DNA from: Balaenoptera acutorostrata | Lineage: Eukaryota > Chordata > Mammalia > Artiodactyla > Balaenopteridae | Reading direction: 5' to 3' | Assembly: GCF_949987535.1 (NCBI RefSeq) | Contig: NC_080067.1 | Span: 434,001 to 498,000 of the forward strand | Length of the DNA: 64,000 nucleotides | Shown here: piece after piece, positions 24,478 through 36,560 of the stretch | Layout: each line of letters begins with the position of its first letter | How positions within the stretch are numbered: position 1 is the stretch's first letter | Notes under the pieces: generated by a model | Told to the model about the DNA's origin: nothing | The model's input: only the letters and a program-made list of their open reading frames with translations | Database searches by the model: none | Position numbers and translations under genes: made by a program

Positions 24478-24793
24478 GGGCTTCCCTGGTAGTGCAGTGG
24501 TTGAGAATCTGCCTGCCAATGCAGGGGACATGAGTTCGAGCCCTGGTCTGGGAAGATCCCACATGCCACGGAGCAACTAGGCCCGTGAGCCACAACTACT
24601 GAGCCTGCGCGTCTGGAGTTTGTGCTCCACAATAAGAGAGGCTGCAATAGTTAGTGGCCCGCGCACCGCGATGAAGAGTGGCCTCCGCTTGCCGCAACTA
24701 GAGAAAGCCCTTGCACAGAAACAAAGACCCAACACAGCCAAAAATAAATAAATAAATAAATAAATAAATAAAAATAAAGGAATTCCTTTAAAA
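24478..24793 (+). mobile_element. CHR-type SINE
   Basis: Full-length copy with A box, B box (gagttcgagccctgg) and an (AAAT)n tail. A perfect 12-base target-site duplication aaaagtaaggtg lies at 24466-24477 and 24794-24805. Confidence 0.95.
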
Positions 24794-24953
24794 AAAAGTA
24801 AGGTGAAAATTTGAGATTAATAAATAAGACATGCTTCTTCATATATAATCCTCAAAGAGGAGGGGTAGAAAGGAGTATTATATTTTTTATTTAATACAGA
24901 ATCGTTAAGATAGAAAATAATGAAAACAGACTAGGTTTAAAAAAGAGCACACT

Positions 24954-25290
24954 GGACTTCCCTGGTGGCACAGTGGGTAAGAATTTGCCTGCCAATGCAA
25001 GGAACCAGGGTTCAATCCCTGGTCTGGGAAGATCCCACATGCAGCAGAGCAACTAAGCCCGTGTGCCACAACTACTGAGCCTGTGCGCTAGAGCCTGCAA
25101 GCAACAACTATTGAGCCTGCATGACACAACTACGGAAGCCCATGCACCTAGAGCCCATACTCCACAACAAGAGAAACCACTGCAAGGAGAAGCCCGTGCA
25201 CCACAACGATGAGTAACCCCTGCTTGACACAACTAGAGAAACCCTGTGCAGCAATGAAGACCCAACGCAACCAAAAATAAATAAAATTAA
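24954..25290 (+). mobile_element. CHR-type SINE
   Basis: Head ggacttccctggtggcacag and a diverged B box (ggttcaatccctgg), body and an aaataaataaaatt tail. More substitutions than the copy at 24478, hence probably older. Confidence 0.92.
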
Positions 25291-25640
25291 ATATTTTGAC
25301 TTCTGAGATGACTCACTCACGTGGCTGTAGGTAAGAGGCCTCAGTTCCTTGCCACATGAATCTCTCCTTAGGGCTGCTTGAGTGTCCTCATGATATGGCA
25401 GCTGGCTTACCCCAGGATGAGTGATCTAGCAGAAACCAAAGCAGAAGCTGCAATGTCTTTTATAACTTTGGAAGCTGCACTTTGTCATTTCTGCCATTTC
25501 TTATTAGTTAAACAGTTAACACTTTTCAAGTGTGAGGAGCCACACAGGTACATGAAGACTGGAAGATAATTAGGGGATAATTAGGGTCGTCTTGGAGGCT
25601 GGCTACCAAAGTGGCTGACTAGCTGAAGACTGAATTTTGT
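25291..25640. mobile_element. Degraded interspersed repeat, family not assigned
   Basis: Words such as gtgtcctcatgatatggcag, ctggcttaccccagg and gcaatgtcttttataac belong to a widespread old mammalian repeat whose family name I cannot fix by eye. No gene seen. Confidence 0.45.
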
Positions 25641-26226
25641 TTTCTTCACTTCTGGAGAGAAAATGGTCAGTGAATTTCATTGGTGGTCTTTGAGATGTAC
25701 CAAAGCTACCTCTTGCTCTCATCCCCAGCCGTGTGGCTGACATAGTCTTGGTGCTCTGGCCGGGTGTCAAGCCTGTGTCTCTGAGGTGGGAGAGCCGAGT
25801 TCAGGACATTGGTCTACCAGAGAGCTCTGGCACCTTGTAATATCAAATGGTGAAAGCTCTCCCAGAGATATCCGTCTCAACGCTAAGACACAGCTCCACT
25901 CAGAGACCAGCAAGATCCAGTGCTGGCCATCCCATGCCAAACAACTAGCAAGACAGGAATGCAGGCCCACCCATTAGCAGACAGGCTGCCTAAAATCATA
26001 ATAAGGTCACAGACACCCCAAAACACACCACCGGATGTGCACCTGTCCACCAGAAAGACAAGATCCAGACACACCCACCAGAACACAGGCACCAGTCCCC
26101 TCCACCAGAAAGCCTATACAACCCACCGAACCAACCTTAGACACTGGGGGCAGACACCAAAAACAATGGGAACTACGAATCTGCAGCCTGAGGAAAGGAG
26201 ACCCCAAACACAGTCCCCAAAGCCAA

Positions 26227-27117
26227 ATGAGAAGACACAGAAACACACAGCAGATGAAGGAGCAAGGTAAAAACCCACCAGACCAAACAAATGTAGAGGA
26301 AATAGGCAGTCTATCTGAAAAAGAATTCAGAGTAATGATAGTAAAGATGATCCCTAATCTTGGAACTGGAATGGAGAATAGACAAGAAACGTTTAACAAG
26401 GACCTAGAAGAACTAAAGAGCAAACAAACAATGATGAACAACACAATAAATGGAATTAAAAATTCTCTAGAAGGAAACAATAGCAGAATAACTGAGGCAG
26501 AAGAATGGATAAATGACCTGGAAGATAAAATAGTGGAAATAACTACTGCAGAGCAGAATAAAGAAAAAAGAATAAAAAGAATTGAGGACAATCTGAGACA
26601 CCTCTGGGACAACATTAAACACACCAATATTCGAATATAGGGGTCCCAGAAGTAGAAGAGAAAAAGAAAGAGACTGAGAAAATATTTGAAGAGGTTATAG
26701 TTGAAAACTTCCCTAATATGGGAAAGGAGATCGTTAATCAAGTCCAGAAAGCACAGAGTCCCATACAAGATAAACCCAAGGAGAAACATGCCAAAACATA
26801 TATTAATCAAACTATCAAAAATTAAATACAAAGAAAAAATATTAAAAGCAGCAAGGGAAAAACAACAAATAACATACAAGGGAATCCCCATAACGTTAAC
26901 AGCTGATCTTTCAGCAGAAACTCTGCAAGCCAGAAGGGACTGGCAGGACATATTTAAAGTGATGAAAGGGGAAAAGCTACAGTAAAGATTACTCGACCCA
27001 CCAAGAATCTCATTTAGATTTGACAGAGAAATTAAAACCTTTACAGACAAGCAAAAGCTAAGAGAATACAGCACCACAAAACCCGCTTTACAACAAATGC
27101 TAAAGGAACTTCTCTAG
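26227..27117 (+). pseudogene. L1 ORF1 (RNA-binding chaperone), broken
   Basis: ORF1p is the trimeric nucleic-acid chaperone of the L1 ribonucleoprotein. The start chosen is the ATG at 26227, giving MRRHRNTQQ, the usual artiodactyl ORF1p beginning; the frame is open further upstream but that is 5' UTR. Next come a helical, charged coiled-coil-like stretch (to about codon 138), an in-frame stop at 26638-26640 with a frameshift just after DNIKHTNIRI, and then the C-terminal domain in another frame with ILKAAREKQQITYKGIPI and ADLSAETLQARRDWQDIF. A further stop lies at 26983. The natural end is the TAG at 27115 after LKELL. An open frame of 356 codons on the other strand across this region is only its shadow. 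Confidence 0.88.
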
Positions 27118-27175
27118 GCAGGAAGCACAAGAGAAGGAAAAGACTTACAATAAGAAACCCAAAACAATTAAGAAA

Positions 27176-30100
27176 ATGGTAATAAGAACATACATATCAA
27201 TAATTACCTTAAATGTAAATGGATTAAATGCTCCAACCAAAAGACACAGACTGGCTGAATGATTCTGAAAACTCGACCAGTATATACGTGCTCTACAAGA
27301 GAACCACTTCAGACCTAGGGACACATACAGACGGAAAGTGAGGGGATGGAATAAGATATTCCATGCAAATGGAAATCAAAAGAAAGCTAGAGTAGCAATT
27401 CTCATATCAGACAAAAAAGACTTTAAAATAAAGACTATTGTAGGAGACAAAGAAGGACACTACATAATGATCAAGGGATCAATCCAAGAATAAGATATGA
27501 CAATTGTACATATTTATGCACCCAACATAGGAGCACCTCAATACATAAGGCAAATGCTAACAGCCATAAAAGGGGAAACTGGCAGTAACACAATCATAGT
27601 AGGGGACTTTAGCACCCCTCTTTCACCAATGAACAGATCATCCAAAATGAAAATAAATAAGGAAACACAAGCTTTAAATGATACATTAAACAAGATGGAC
27701 TTAATTGATATTTATAGGAAATTCCATCCAAAAACAACAGAATACACTTTTTCTCAAGTGCTCGTGGAATATTCTCGAGGATAGATCATATCTTGGGTCA
27801 CAAATCAAGCCTTGGTAAATTTAATAAAATTGAAATCGTATCAAGTATCTTTTCTGACCACAACGTTATCAGACTAGATATCAATTACAGGAAAAAATCT
27901 GTAAAAAAAATACAAACACATGGACGCTAAAGAATACACTACTTAATAACCAAGACATCACTGAAGAAATCAAAGAGGAAATTTAAAAATACCTAGAAAC
28001 AAATGACAATGAAAACATGAAGACCCAAAACCTATGGGATGCAGCAAAAGCAGTTCTAAGAGGGAAGTTTATAGCGATACAATCCTACCTCAAGAAACAA
28101 TAAACATCTCAAATAAACAAGTTAACCTTACACCTAAAGCAATTAGAGAAAGAAAGAAAAAAAAAAAACCCAAAGTCAGCAGAGGAAAGAAATCATAAAG
28201 ATCAGATCAGAAATAAATGAAAAAGAAATGAAGGAAACAACAGCAAAGATCAAAAAAACTAAAAGCTGGTTCTTTGAGAAGATAAACAAAATTGATAAAC
28301 CATTAGCCAGACTCATCAAGAAAAAAAGGGAGAAGACTCAAATCAATAGAATTACAAATGAAAAAGGAGAAGTAACAACTGACACTGCAGAAATACAAAG
28401 GATCATGAGAGATTACTGCAAGCAACTATATGCCAATAAAATGGACAACCTGGAAGAAATGGACAAATTCTTAGAAAAGCACAACCTTCCAAGACTGAAC
28501 CAGGAAGAAATAGAAACTATAAACAAACCAATCCCAAGCACTGAAATTGAGACTGTGATTAAAAATCTTCCAACAAACAAAAGCCCAGGACCAGATGGCT
28601 TCACAGGCAAATTCTATCAAACATTTAGAGAAGAGTTAACACCTATCCTTCTCAAACTCTTCCAAAATATAGCAGAGGGAGGAACTCTCCCAAACTTATT
28701 CTATGAGACCACCATCTCCCTGACACCAAAACCAGAGAAAGATGTCACAAAGAAAGAAAACTGCAGGCCAATATCACTGATGAACATAGCTGCAAAAATC
28801 CACGGCACAATACTAGCAAACAGAATCCAACAGCGCCTTCAAAGGATCATACACCATGATCAAGTGGGGTTTATCCCAGGGATGTAAGGATTCTTCAATA
28901 CATGCAAATCAATGTGATACACCATATTAAAAAACTGAAGGATAAAAACCATATGGTCATCTCAATAGATGCAGAAAATGCTTTCCACAATATTAAACAC
29001 CCATTTATGATAAAAAAAACCCTCCAGAAAGTAGGCATAGAGGGAACTTTCCTCAACATAATAAAGGCCATATATGACAAACCCACAGCCAGCATCCTTC
29101 TCAATGGTGAAAAAGTGAAACCATTTCCACCGAGATCAGGAACAAGACAAGATTGCCCACTCTCACCACTATTATTCCACACACTTTTGGAATTTTTAGC
29201 TACAGCAATCAGAGAAGAAAAAGAAATAAAAGGAATCCAAATCGGAAAAGAAGTTAAGCTCTCACTGTTTGCAGATGACATGATACTATACATAGAGAAT
29301 CCTAAAGATGCTACCAGAAACCTACTAGAGTTAATCAATGAATCTGGTAAGGTTGCAGGATACAAAATTAATGTACAGATATCTCTTTTATTCCTATACA
29401 CTAAAGATGAAAAATCTGAAAGAGAAATTAAGGAAACACTCCCATTTACCACTGCAACAAAAAGAATAAAATACCTAGGAATAAACCTACCTAAGGAGAC
29501 AAAAGACGTTTACGCAACAAACTATAAGACACTGATGAAAGAAATCAAAGATGACACAAACAGATACAGAGATATACCATGTTCTTGGATTGGAAGAATC
29601 AACATTGTGAAAATGACTCTACTACCCAAAGCAATCTACAGATTCAATGCAATCCCTATCAAACTACCAATGGAATTTTTCAGAGAACTAGAACAAAAAA
29701 AATTAACAATTTGTATGGAAACACAAAAGACCCTGAGCAGCCAAAGCAATCTTGAGAAGAAAAACAGAGCTGGAGGAATCAGGCTCCCTGACTTCAGACA
29801 ATACTACAAAGCTACAGTAGCCAAGACAGTATGGTACTGGCACAAAAACAGAAATATAGATCAATGGAACAGGAGAGAAAGCCCAGACATAAACCCATAC
29901 ACATATGGTCACCTTATTTTTGATAAAGGAGGCAAGAATATACAATGGAGAAATCACAGCCTCTTCCATAAGTGGTGCTAGGAAAACTGGAGAGCTACAG
30001 GTAAAAGAATGAAATTAGAAGACTCCCTAACACCATACACAAAAATAAACTCAAAATGGATTAAAGACCTAAATGTAAGGCCAGACACTATAAAACTCTT

Positions 30101-31020
30101 AGAGGAAAACATAGGCAGAACACTCTATGACATCAATCACAGCAAGATCCTTTCTGACCCACCTCCTAGAGAAACGGAAATTTAAAAAAAACATAAACAA
30201 ATGAGACCTAAGGAGACTTAAAAGCTTTTGCACAGCAAAGGAAATCGTAAACAAGACGAAAAGACAACCCTCAGATTGGGAGAAAGTATTTGCCAATGAA
30301 GCAACTGACAAAGGATTAATCTCCACACTTTACAAGCAGCCCATGCAGATCAGTATCAAAAAAAAAACAAACAACCCAATCCATAAATGGGCAGAAGACC
30401 TAAATAGACATTTCTCCAAAGAAGATATACAGATTGCCAACAAACACATGAAAGAATGCTCAATATCACTGATCATTAGAGAAATGCAAATCAAAATTAC
30501 TATGAGGTATCACCACACACAGGTAAGAATGGCCATCATCGGGCTTCCCTGGTGGCGCAGTGGTTGAGAATCTGCCTGCCAATGCAGGGGACACGGGTTC
30601 GAGCCCTGGTCTGGGAAGATCCCACATGCCACGGAGCAGCTGGGCCCGTGAGCCACAGCTGCTGAGCCTGCGCGTCTGGAGCCTGTGCCCCGCGACGGGA
30701 GGGGCTGCGATAGTGAAAGGCCCGCGCACCGCGATGAAGAGCGGTCCCCGCACCGCGATGAAGAGTGGCCCCCGCTTGCCGCAACTAGAGAAAGCCCTCG
30801 CACGAACCGAAGACCCAGCACAGCCAAAAATAAATAAATAAATAAATAATAAATAAAAATTAAAAAAAAAAAAAAAAAAAGAATGGCCATCATCAAAAAA
30901 ATCTACAAAGAATAAATGCTGCAGAGGTGTGGAGAAAAGGGAACCCTCTTGCACCATTGGTGGGAGTGTAAATTGATACAGCCACTATCGAGAACAGTAT
31001 GGAGGTTCCTTTAAAAACTA
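27176..31020 (+). pseudogene. L1 ORF2 (endonuclease and reverse transcriptase), broken and 3'-truncated
   Basis: ORF2p nicks target DNA and reverse-transcribes L1 RNA. The start at 27176 is the ATG before IRTYISIITLNVNGLN. The endonuclease part includes IIVGDFSTPLS at about 27596, where the usual GDFN Asn reads Ser. The RT part runs 28228-28887 ([23 protein letters not shown]) and, after a frame change near 28890, 28902-29981, with the catalytic motif as FADDMILY instead of the common YADD. The C-terminal part has [13 protein letters not shown]. There are several stops early in the endonuclease. The SINE at 30541 splits the end, and the last part is missing beyond 31020. Confidence 0.88.
30541..30880 (+). 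mobile_element. CHR-type SINE inside L1-1 ORF2
   Basis: Full-length with a perfect 14-base target-site duplication gaatggccatcatc at 30527-30540 and 30881-30894. Its body holds a short internal tandem duplication at about 30727-30774 (gcaccgcgatgaagagcgg followed by gcaccgcgatgaagagtgg) that the copy at 24478 lacks. The GC-rich body and intact boxes suggest a younger copy. Confidence 0.95.
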
Positions 31021-31040
31021 AAAATAGAACTACCATATTC

Positions 31041-31289
31041 AGCTGTGCTGAGCCTGAGCACAGCAACGAACGCCCAATGCATCCAAAAATAAATAAAGAA
31101 AGAAATTTACTTTAAAAAAAAAACAAAATAAAACAGATGGGGACTTTTTTGGTGGTCCAGCAGTTAAGATTTCGCCTTCCAGTGCAGGGGGTGCGGGTTC
31201 GATCCCTGGTGGTGGAGCTATTTGGAATAGCCAGGACATGGCTGGAGAAGCAATATTGGAACAAATTCAATAAAGACTTTAAAAAAAAA
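31041..31289 (+). mobile_element. Two SINE fragments at the L1-1/L1-2 boundary
   Basis: 31041-31118 is the 3' part of a CHR SINE (gagcacagcaacgaacgccc, then an aataaataaag tail). 31141-31213 is the head of another, diverged SINE (acttttttggtggtccagca, ggttcgatccctgg). The rest to 31289 includes an L1 word (ggaatagccaggacatgg) and an A-run. It looks like debris from successive insertions and a deletion. Confidence 0.75.
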
Positions 31290-31423
31290 CACAGAGAAAG
31301 ACACTACCAAAAATGAAAACTGCAGGCCAATATCTTTCATAAATATAGATGCAAAAATTCTCAACTGAATATTAGAAAACCAAATCCGACAACACATAAG
31401 AGGATCATATACCATGACCAAAT

Positions 31424-31891
31424 TTGATTCACCCCAGTGTCACAAAGTTGTTTCAACATATGCAAATCAATCAACATGATACACCCCATCAACAAAGGAA
31501 AAACACAAAACAAATGATCATCTCAATAGATGCTGAAAAAGCATTTGAAAAACTTCAACATCCATTCATGATAAAAACACTTACCAAAGTGGGTATAGAG
31601 GAAACATATCTCAACATAATGAAAGCTATTTATGACAAACCCACAGCCAATATAATACTCAATGTTCATAAGCTGAAAGCCTTCCTGCTAAAATCTGGAA
31701 CAAGACAAGGATGCCCACTCTCACCTCTTCTCTTCAACATAGTATTGGAAGTCCTAGCCACAACAATCAGACAAGAAAAAGAAATAAAATCTAACCAAAT
31801 TGGAAGGGAAGAGGTAAAGTTGTCATTATATGCAGATGACATGATAATATATATAAAGGAAACCCTAAAAATTCCACACAAACACTACTAG
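31424..31891 (+). pseudogene. L1-2 ORF2 reverse transcriptase fragment
   Basis: Open stretch of 155 codons covering the palm region: [15 protein letters not shown], then [16 protein letters not shown] and YADDMIIYI at residues of about 136-144. These are the hallmark L1 RT motifs. It is not a complete gene: the domain is cut off by a SINE downstream, and the N-terminal endonuclease is absent. Confidence 0.88.
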
Positions 31892-31959
31892 AACTGATAA
31901 ACAAGTTCAGCAAAGTAGCAGGATACAAGATTAACATACATAAATTGGTTGTATTTCTT

Positions 31960-32306
31960 GGGTTTTCTTTTTTTTTATTTATTTTGGCTGCATTGGGTCT
32001 TCACTGCTGTGCACAGGCTTTCTCTAGTTGTGGCCAGGGGGAGCTAGTCTTCGTTGTGGTGCACAGGCTTCTCATTGCAGTGGCTTCTCTTGTTGCATAG
32101 CATGGGCTCTAGGTACGCGGGCTTAAGTAGTTGTGGCACACAGGCTCAGTAGTTGTGGCTTACGGGCTCTAGAGTGCAGGCTAAGTAGTTGTGGCACACA
32201 GGTTTAGTTGCTCCACGGCATGTGAGATCTCCCTGCACCAGGGATCAAACCCATGTCCCCTGTATTGGCAGGCGGATTCTCAACCACGAAGCCACCAGGT
32301 AAGTCC
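31960..32306 (-). mobile_element. CHR-type SINE in L1-2
   Basis: Antisense copy starting with a T-rich stretch and ending in ggtaagtccc. Target-site duplication with two mismatches: ttggttgtatttctt at 31945-31959 and ctggttgcatttctt at 32307-32321. The mismatches suggest a fairly old insertion. Confidence 0.92.
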
Positions 32307-33105
32307 CTGGTTGCATTTCTTTACACTAACAATGAAATATCAGAAAGGAAATGTAAACAAGCAATCCTTTTTTAAATGGCATCAAAAAAATAAAATGCTT
32401 AGGAATAAACCTCACCAAGGAGGTGAAAGACTTATATGCTGAGAACTACAAAACATTAGTAAAGGAAGCTGAAGATGATTCAAAGAAATGGAAAGACATC
32501 CCACGCTCTTAGATGGGAAGAATTAATACTGTTAAAATGGCTATACTACCCAAAGCAATCTACAGATTTAATGTGATCCCTATCAAATTACCCATGACAT
32601 TTTCCCCAGAACTAGAACAAATAATCCTAAAATGTATCTGGAACCATAAAAAGTCAGAACTGTCAACACAATCCCAAGGAAAAAGAACAAAGCAAGAGGC
32701 AAAACCCTACTAAACTTCAGGTAATACTACAAAGTTACAGTAATCAAAACTGCATGGTATTGGCACAGAAAGAGATACATGGATCAATGGAATGGAATAG
32801 AGAGCCAAGAAATAAACCCACACACCTATGGTCAATTAACCCTTGACAAAGGAGGCAAGAATATACAATGGGGAAAAGACAGTCTCTTCAGCAAGTGGTG
32901 TTTTGAAAGTTGGACAGCCGTATGCAAATCAGTGAAGTCAGAACATACCCTCACACCATACACAGAAACAAACTCAAAACGGCTTATAAGCTTAAATATA
33001 AGATAGGACACCTTAAAACTCCTAGAAGAGAACATAAGCAAAACATTTTCTGACATAAATCATAACAAAGTTTTCCTAGGTAGTTCTCCCTAGGCAGTAC
33101 AAATA

Positions 33106-35394
33106 CAGTAAGTCACCTACATACGAACCTTCAAGTTGCAAACTTTCAAAGACGCAAACGTCCATTCGCATGTCCAATCATGTAAGTTAGTTCACATGGC
33201 TGGCATACATTGTCACGTGCGTGCTTCCTCTATAAGTGGTTGTGCTTTTGTGTACTTTACAGTACTGTATAGAGTACAGTAGTACAGTACCTTTATTTCA
33301 AGCCCAAGATGTCTGGAAACAAGCGTAAAAGCAGCGGTGATGGAGCTGGTACTGTTAAGAAGCATCAAGCGATAGTGATGGAAACAGAAGTGAAAGTAAT
33401 TGAGAGAGTGGAGAGAGGCAAAAAGATGTTAGACATCGCTCATTCTTATAACATGAATCATTCAATCATTGGCACGAATCTAAAGAACAAGGACAAGATC
33501 ATGGAATATGTGAAGTCTGCTGTGCCGACGATGTTAACAAAATATCCAAGAAGCATGGAAAAGTGATGGAGGAGATGGAGAAACTTCTCAGTGTGCGGAT
33601 GCAGGATCAACATCAGCGCTGAGTCCTGCTCAACTTAACGCTGATTCAAGAGAAAGCTAAAAGCCTTTATGAAGGCTTGAAGAAGAAACATGGCAAAGAA
33701 TCAGAGGGCGCATCTTTTAATGCCAACCATGGCTGGTTTCATCGGTTCAAGGCTAGAGCCAGCCTTCACAATGCAAAAGTAAGTGGAGAGGCAGCAAGTG
33801 CAGATAGGGTAGCTGTCCAGGAACTTCCAGAAACACTTTGAGAAATTATTGATGATGGTGTGTATTTACCCAACCAGGTTTTTAATGTGGATGAGATGCA
33901 ACTGTACTGGAAGAGAATGCCAGACCGAGGTTACATCAGTAAGGAGGAAAAGTTGATGCCGGGCTGTAAAGCAGCAAAGGATAGGCTAACTGTTGTTTGG
34001 TGGCAATGCTTCCGGTGAATTGAAGCTGAAACCTCTCTTAGTTTATCATTCAGAGAACCCAAGAACCCTTAAAAACATAGCCAAGGGCTCTCTTCCTGTT
34101 GTGTGGAAGCGTAACCCCAAATCCTGGATTACACAGGCACATTCCAGGACTGGTTTTGCCACCACTTTATCCCAGATGTAGAGAAATATTGCTTGGAGAA
34201 GGACGTTCCAGCAAAACATTCTTTTGCTGCTCGACTATGCTCTGGGCCACCCCCCATTCATGGATGACTTTCATCCCAACGTCAAAGTACTGCATCTGTC
34301 ACTGAATACTACATTGCTCATCCAACCTATGGACCAGGGAGTTATAGCGACTTTCAAGAAATATTATTTATGTCACACTTTTTGTCAGGCAGTAAAGGTA
34401 AGTGACAAATCAGGAACAACCTAGGGACAACTTTGGAAGGACTATAACATCTACAAGACCATAAAAAACATTGACTTTGCATGGTGTGAGGGTATGGTAG
34501 TCACCATGAATGGGGTTTGGAAGAAACTTTGCCCACAGTTTGTTCATGATTTTTGTGGATTTGAGAAGGTAGATCAGAAGTCCGAAGAGGTCTTCAGCAA
34601 CATAGTGACCCTCAGCGAGAACCTGGAGCTAGATTTGCAAGAAGACGATTTCATTGAACTCCTTGCTGTGCAACATGAGGAGCTTAGTGACGGAATTGTA
34701 GGCCCAGAGAAAGGATGAAGAGGGACAGGAGGAAGAAGAAGTAAGTGAAGAACTGAAGAGATTCACGACACAGAAAATGACAAGGGAATCTTCGTTATTT
34801 GAGGAAGCACTGTTAGTTTTTAAGGCACAGGACCCGAACCTAGAATGGGACCCAAAGGTGGCAGCAGCCATTCAGAATGCAATCCAGTGCTACCTTGTCA
34901 TCTATGATGAGAAAAAAAGAGCTACTACCCAGACATCAATGGATCATTCTTTCAAGAGAGTAGATAGAATTAAATCCAGCAAGGAACCAGAACCTTTGCC
35001 ATCAACGTCAGGTAAGAGTGAAATTGCAGCTTGCCCTCTGTCTCCTACTGCTGATAATCCTTCAACTCTACCATCTCCCACCTCCTCTCCCTCCTCCAAT
35101 CAGTAACTCTTCTCGCCTATTCCCTCGATGCCAGCCCGAGTATCCCAGGTGTTGTACTGTATTACTGTACTTTTCAAGTTACTGTACTGTAAGATTAAAA
35201 ATGTTTTCTTTGTTTTTGTGCTTGTTTTTTATGTATTGTTTGCATGAAAAGTATTATAGACCTATTACGGTACAATACCATATAGCCGACTGTGTAAGTT
35301 GGGTACCTAGGCGAACTTTATTGGACTTACAAACAAATTGGACTTACAAACGCACTCTTGGAACAGAACTTGTTCATATGTAGGGAACTTACTG
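33106..35394 (+). mobile_element. Tigger (pogo superfamily) DNA transposon, complete ends, inactive
   Basis: Terminal inverted repeats: the left end begins cagtaagtcacctacatacg and the right end, read on the other strand, begins cagtaagttccctacatatg. TA dinucleotides at 33104-33105 and 35395-35396 are the expected target duplication, and the L1 sequence on each side joins cleanly. Length is 2289 bp, typical of a full autonomous Tigger. The transposase frame is broken. The subfamily is not assigned. Confidence 0.93.
33309..35105 (+). pseudogene. Tigger transposase (CENP-B-like), broken by stops and shifts
   Basis: Pogo/Tigger transposases bind the inverted repeats through an N-terminal helix-turn-helix and CENP-B-type domain and cut DNA with a DDE-type core. 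The ATG at 33309 starts MSGNKRKSSGDGAGTVKKH, leading into the psq-type HTH (GKKMLDIAHSYNMN); this frame stops at 33566. Further pieces in other frames: a CENP-B-type segment with GWFHRFKARASLHN (about 33731), the first catalytic Asp in FNVDEMQLYWKRMP (about 33881), the second in LLLDYALGHPPFMDDF (34224 on), the third in PMDQGVIATFKKYY (about 34330), and an acidic-to-Ser/Pro tail ending at 35105. CENP-B is a domesticated relative. Nothing suggests domestication here. Confidence 0.9.
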
Positions 35395-36419
35395 TAAAAG
35401 CAAAAAAGAAACAGGAACTAATCAAACTTATAAGCTTTTGCACAGCAAAGGAAACCATAATCAAAATGAAAATACCACCTATGGACTGGGAGAAAATATT
35501 AGCAAATGATGAGACTGACAAAGGCCTAATTTCCAAACTATACAAACAGCTCATACAGCTCAATAACAAAATAACAAATAACTCAATGGAAAAATGGGTA
35601 GAAGACCTAAATAAACATTTCTCCAAAGAGGACATACAGATAGCCAATAGGCACATGAAAATATGCTCATCATCACTAATTATTAGAGAAATGCAAATCC
35701 AAATTACAATGAGGTATCACTTCACACTGATCAGAATGGCCATCATTAAAAAAAATCTACAATTAACAAATGCTGGAGGGGGTATGGAGAAAAGGGAACC
35801 CTTCTACACTGTCGGTGGCCATGTAAGTTGGTGCAGCCACTATGGAAAACAGTATGGAGGTTCCTCAAAAAAACTGTAAAGAGAGTTGCCATATGATCTA
35901 GCAATCCCACCTGTGGACATATATCTAGACAAAACTATAATTCAAAAAGATACATGAAACCCTATGTTCATAGCAGCACTATTTATAATAGCCAAGACAT
36001 GGAAACAACCTAAATGTTCATTGAAAAATGAATGTATAAAGAAGGTGTGGTATACGTATACAATAGATATTACTCAGACATAAAAAAGAATGAAATAATG
36101 CCATTTGCAGCAACATGGATGGACCTAGAGATAATGATACTAAGTGAAGTAAGTCAGAGAGAGAAAGACAAATACCATATAATATCACTTATATGTGGAA
36201 TCGAAAACAGGACACAAATGAACATGTCAGCGAAACAGAAACAAACACACAGATATAGAAAACAGAGTTGTGGTTGCCAAGGAGAGAGTGAAGGGAAGAT
36301 TGGGAGTTTTGGAATAGCAGAAGCAAACTATTCTACATAGGATGGACAACCCACAAAGACCTACTGTATAGCACAGGAAACTATATTCAATATCCTGTGA
36401 TAAACCATAATGGAAAAGA

Positions 36420-36512
36420 ATATATATAGATACATAGATATACATATATATATATAGATATATAGAGATAGATAGATATAGATATATATCTATATATCTA
36501 TATACATATAAA
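36420..36512. repeat. (TA)n / (GATA)n simple repeat in an L1 3' UTR
   Basis: Alternating atatatat and gatagatag runs within the L1-2 3' UTR at the place where artiodactyl L1s commonly have a short TA-rich tract. The expansion is local. Confidence 0.85.
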
Positions 36513-36560
36513 ACTGAATCACTTTGCTGCACAGCAGAAATTAATACAACAATGTATAAA

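Larger units (their letters stand above)
25640..31020 (+). mobile_element. L1 element (L1-1), 5' UTR, ORF1 and most of ORF2; inactive
   Basis: Same-strand order of L1 parts: a 5' UTR-like GC-richer leader (25640-26226), ORF1 (26227-27117), a short spacer, and ORF2 from 27176 to its 3' part at about 31020, where SINE debris interrupts it. A CHR SINE is inserted at 30541-30880. Both frames carry stops and shifts, so the element cannot move. It is better preserved than the other L1s here, which suggests a fairly late artiodactyl or cetacean lineage copy. The exact 5' end is not visible. Confidence 0.9.
31290..36560 (+). mobile_element. L1 element (L1-2), 5'-truncated, carrying a SINE and a Tigger transposon
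   Basis: Enters ORF2 in the RT domain (after actaccaaaaatgaaaactgc) and continues at 31290-31959, 32307-33105 and 35395-36560 once the inserts are removed. ORF2 words include [18 protein letters not shown], an intact RT active-site motif (YADDMIIY) at about 31829, [18 protein letters not shown], and the 3' UTR with ctactgtatagcacaggaaa. Many stops and frame changes. The flanks of each insert join into continuous L1 sequence, so the element was there first. Confidence 0.9.

Noticed and set aside
26007..27077. 356-codon open frame on the minus strand, very hydrophobic
   Set aside because: It is the antisense shadow of L1 ORF1, whose A-rich sense strand reads as Phe, Leu and Ser on the other side.
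28895..29452. 185-codon minus-strand open frame
   Set aside because: Shadow of the L1 reverse transcriptase domain on the plus strand.
30466..30957. Minus-strand frames of 82-163 codons
   Set aside because: They read through a CHR SINE and its poly(A), and equivalent frames occur in every GC-rich SINE copy.
33309..35105. Tigger transposase as a domesticated CENP-B-like gene next to a satellite
   Set aside because: It keeps both inverted repeats and TA duplications and its frame is broken in several places. It is a dead transposon, and closeness to the satellite is chance as far as I can see.
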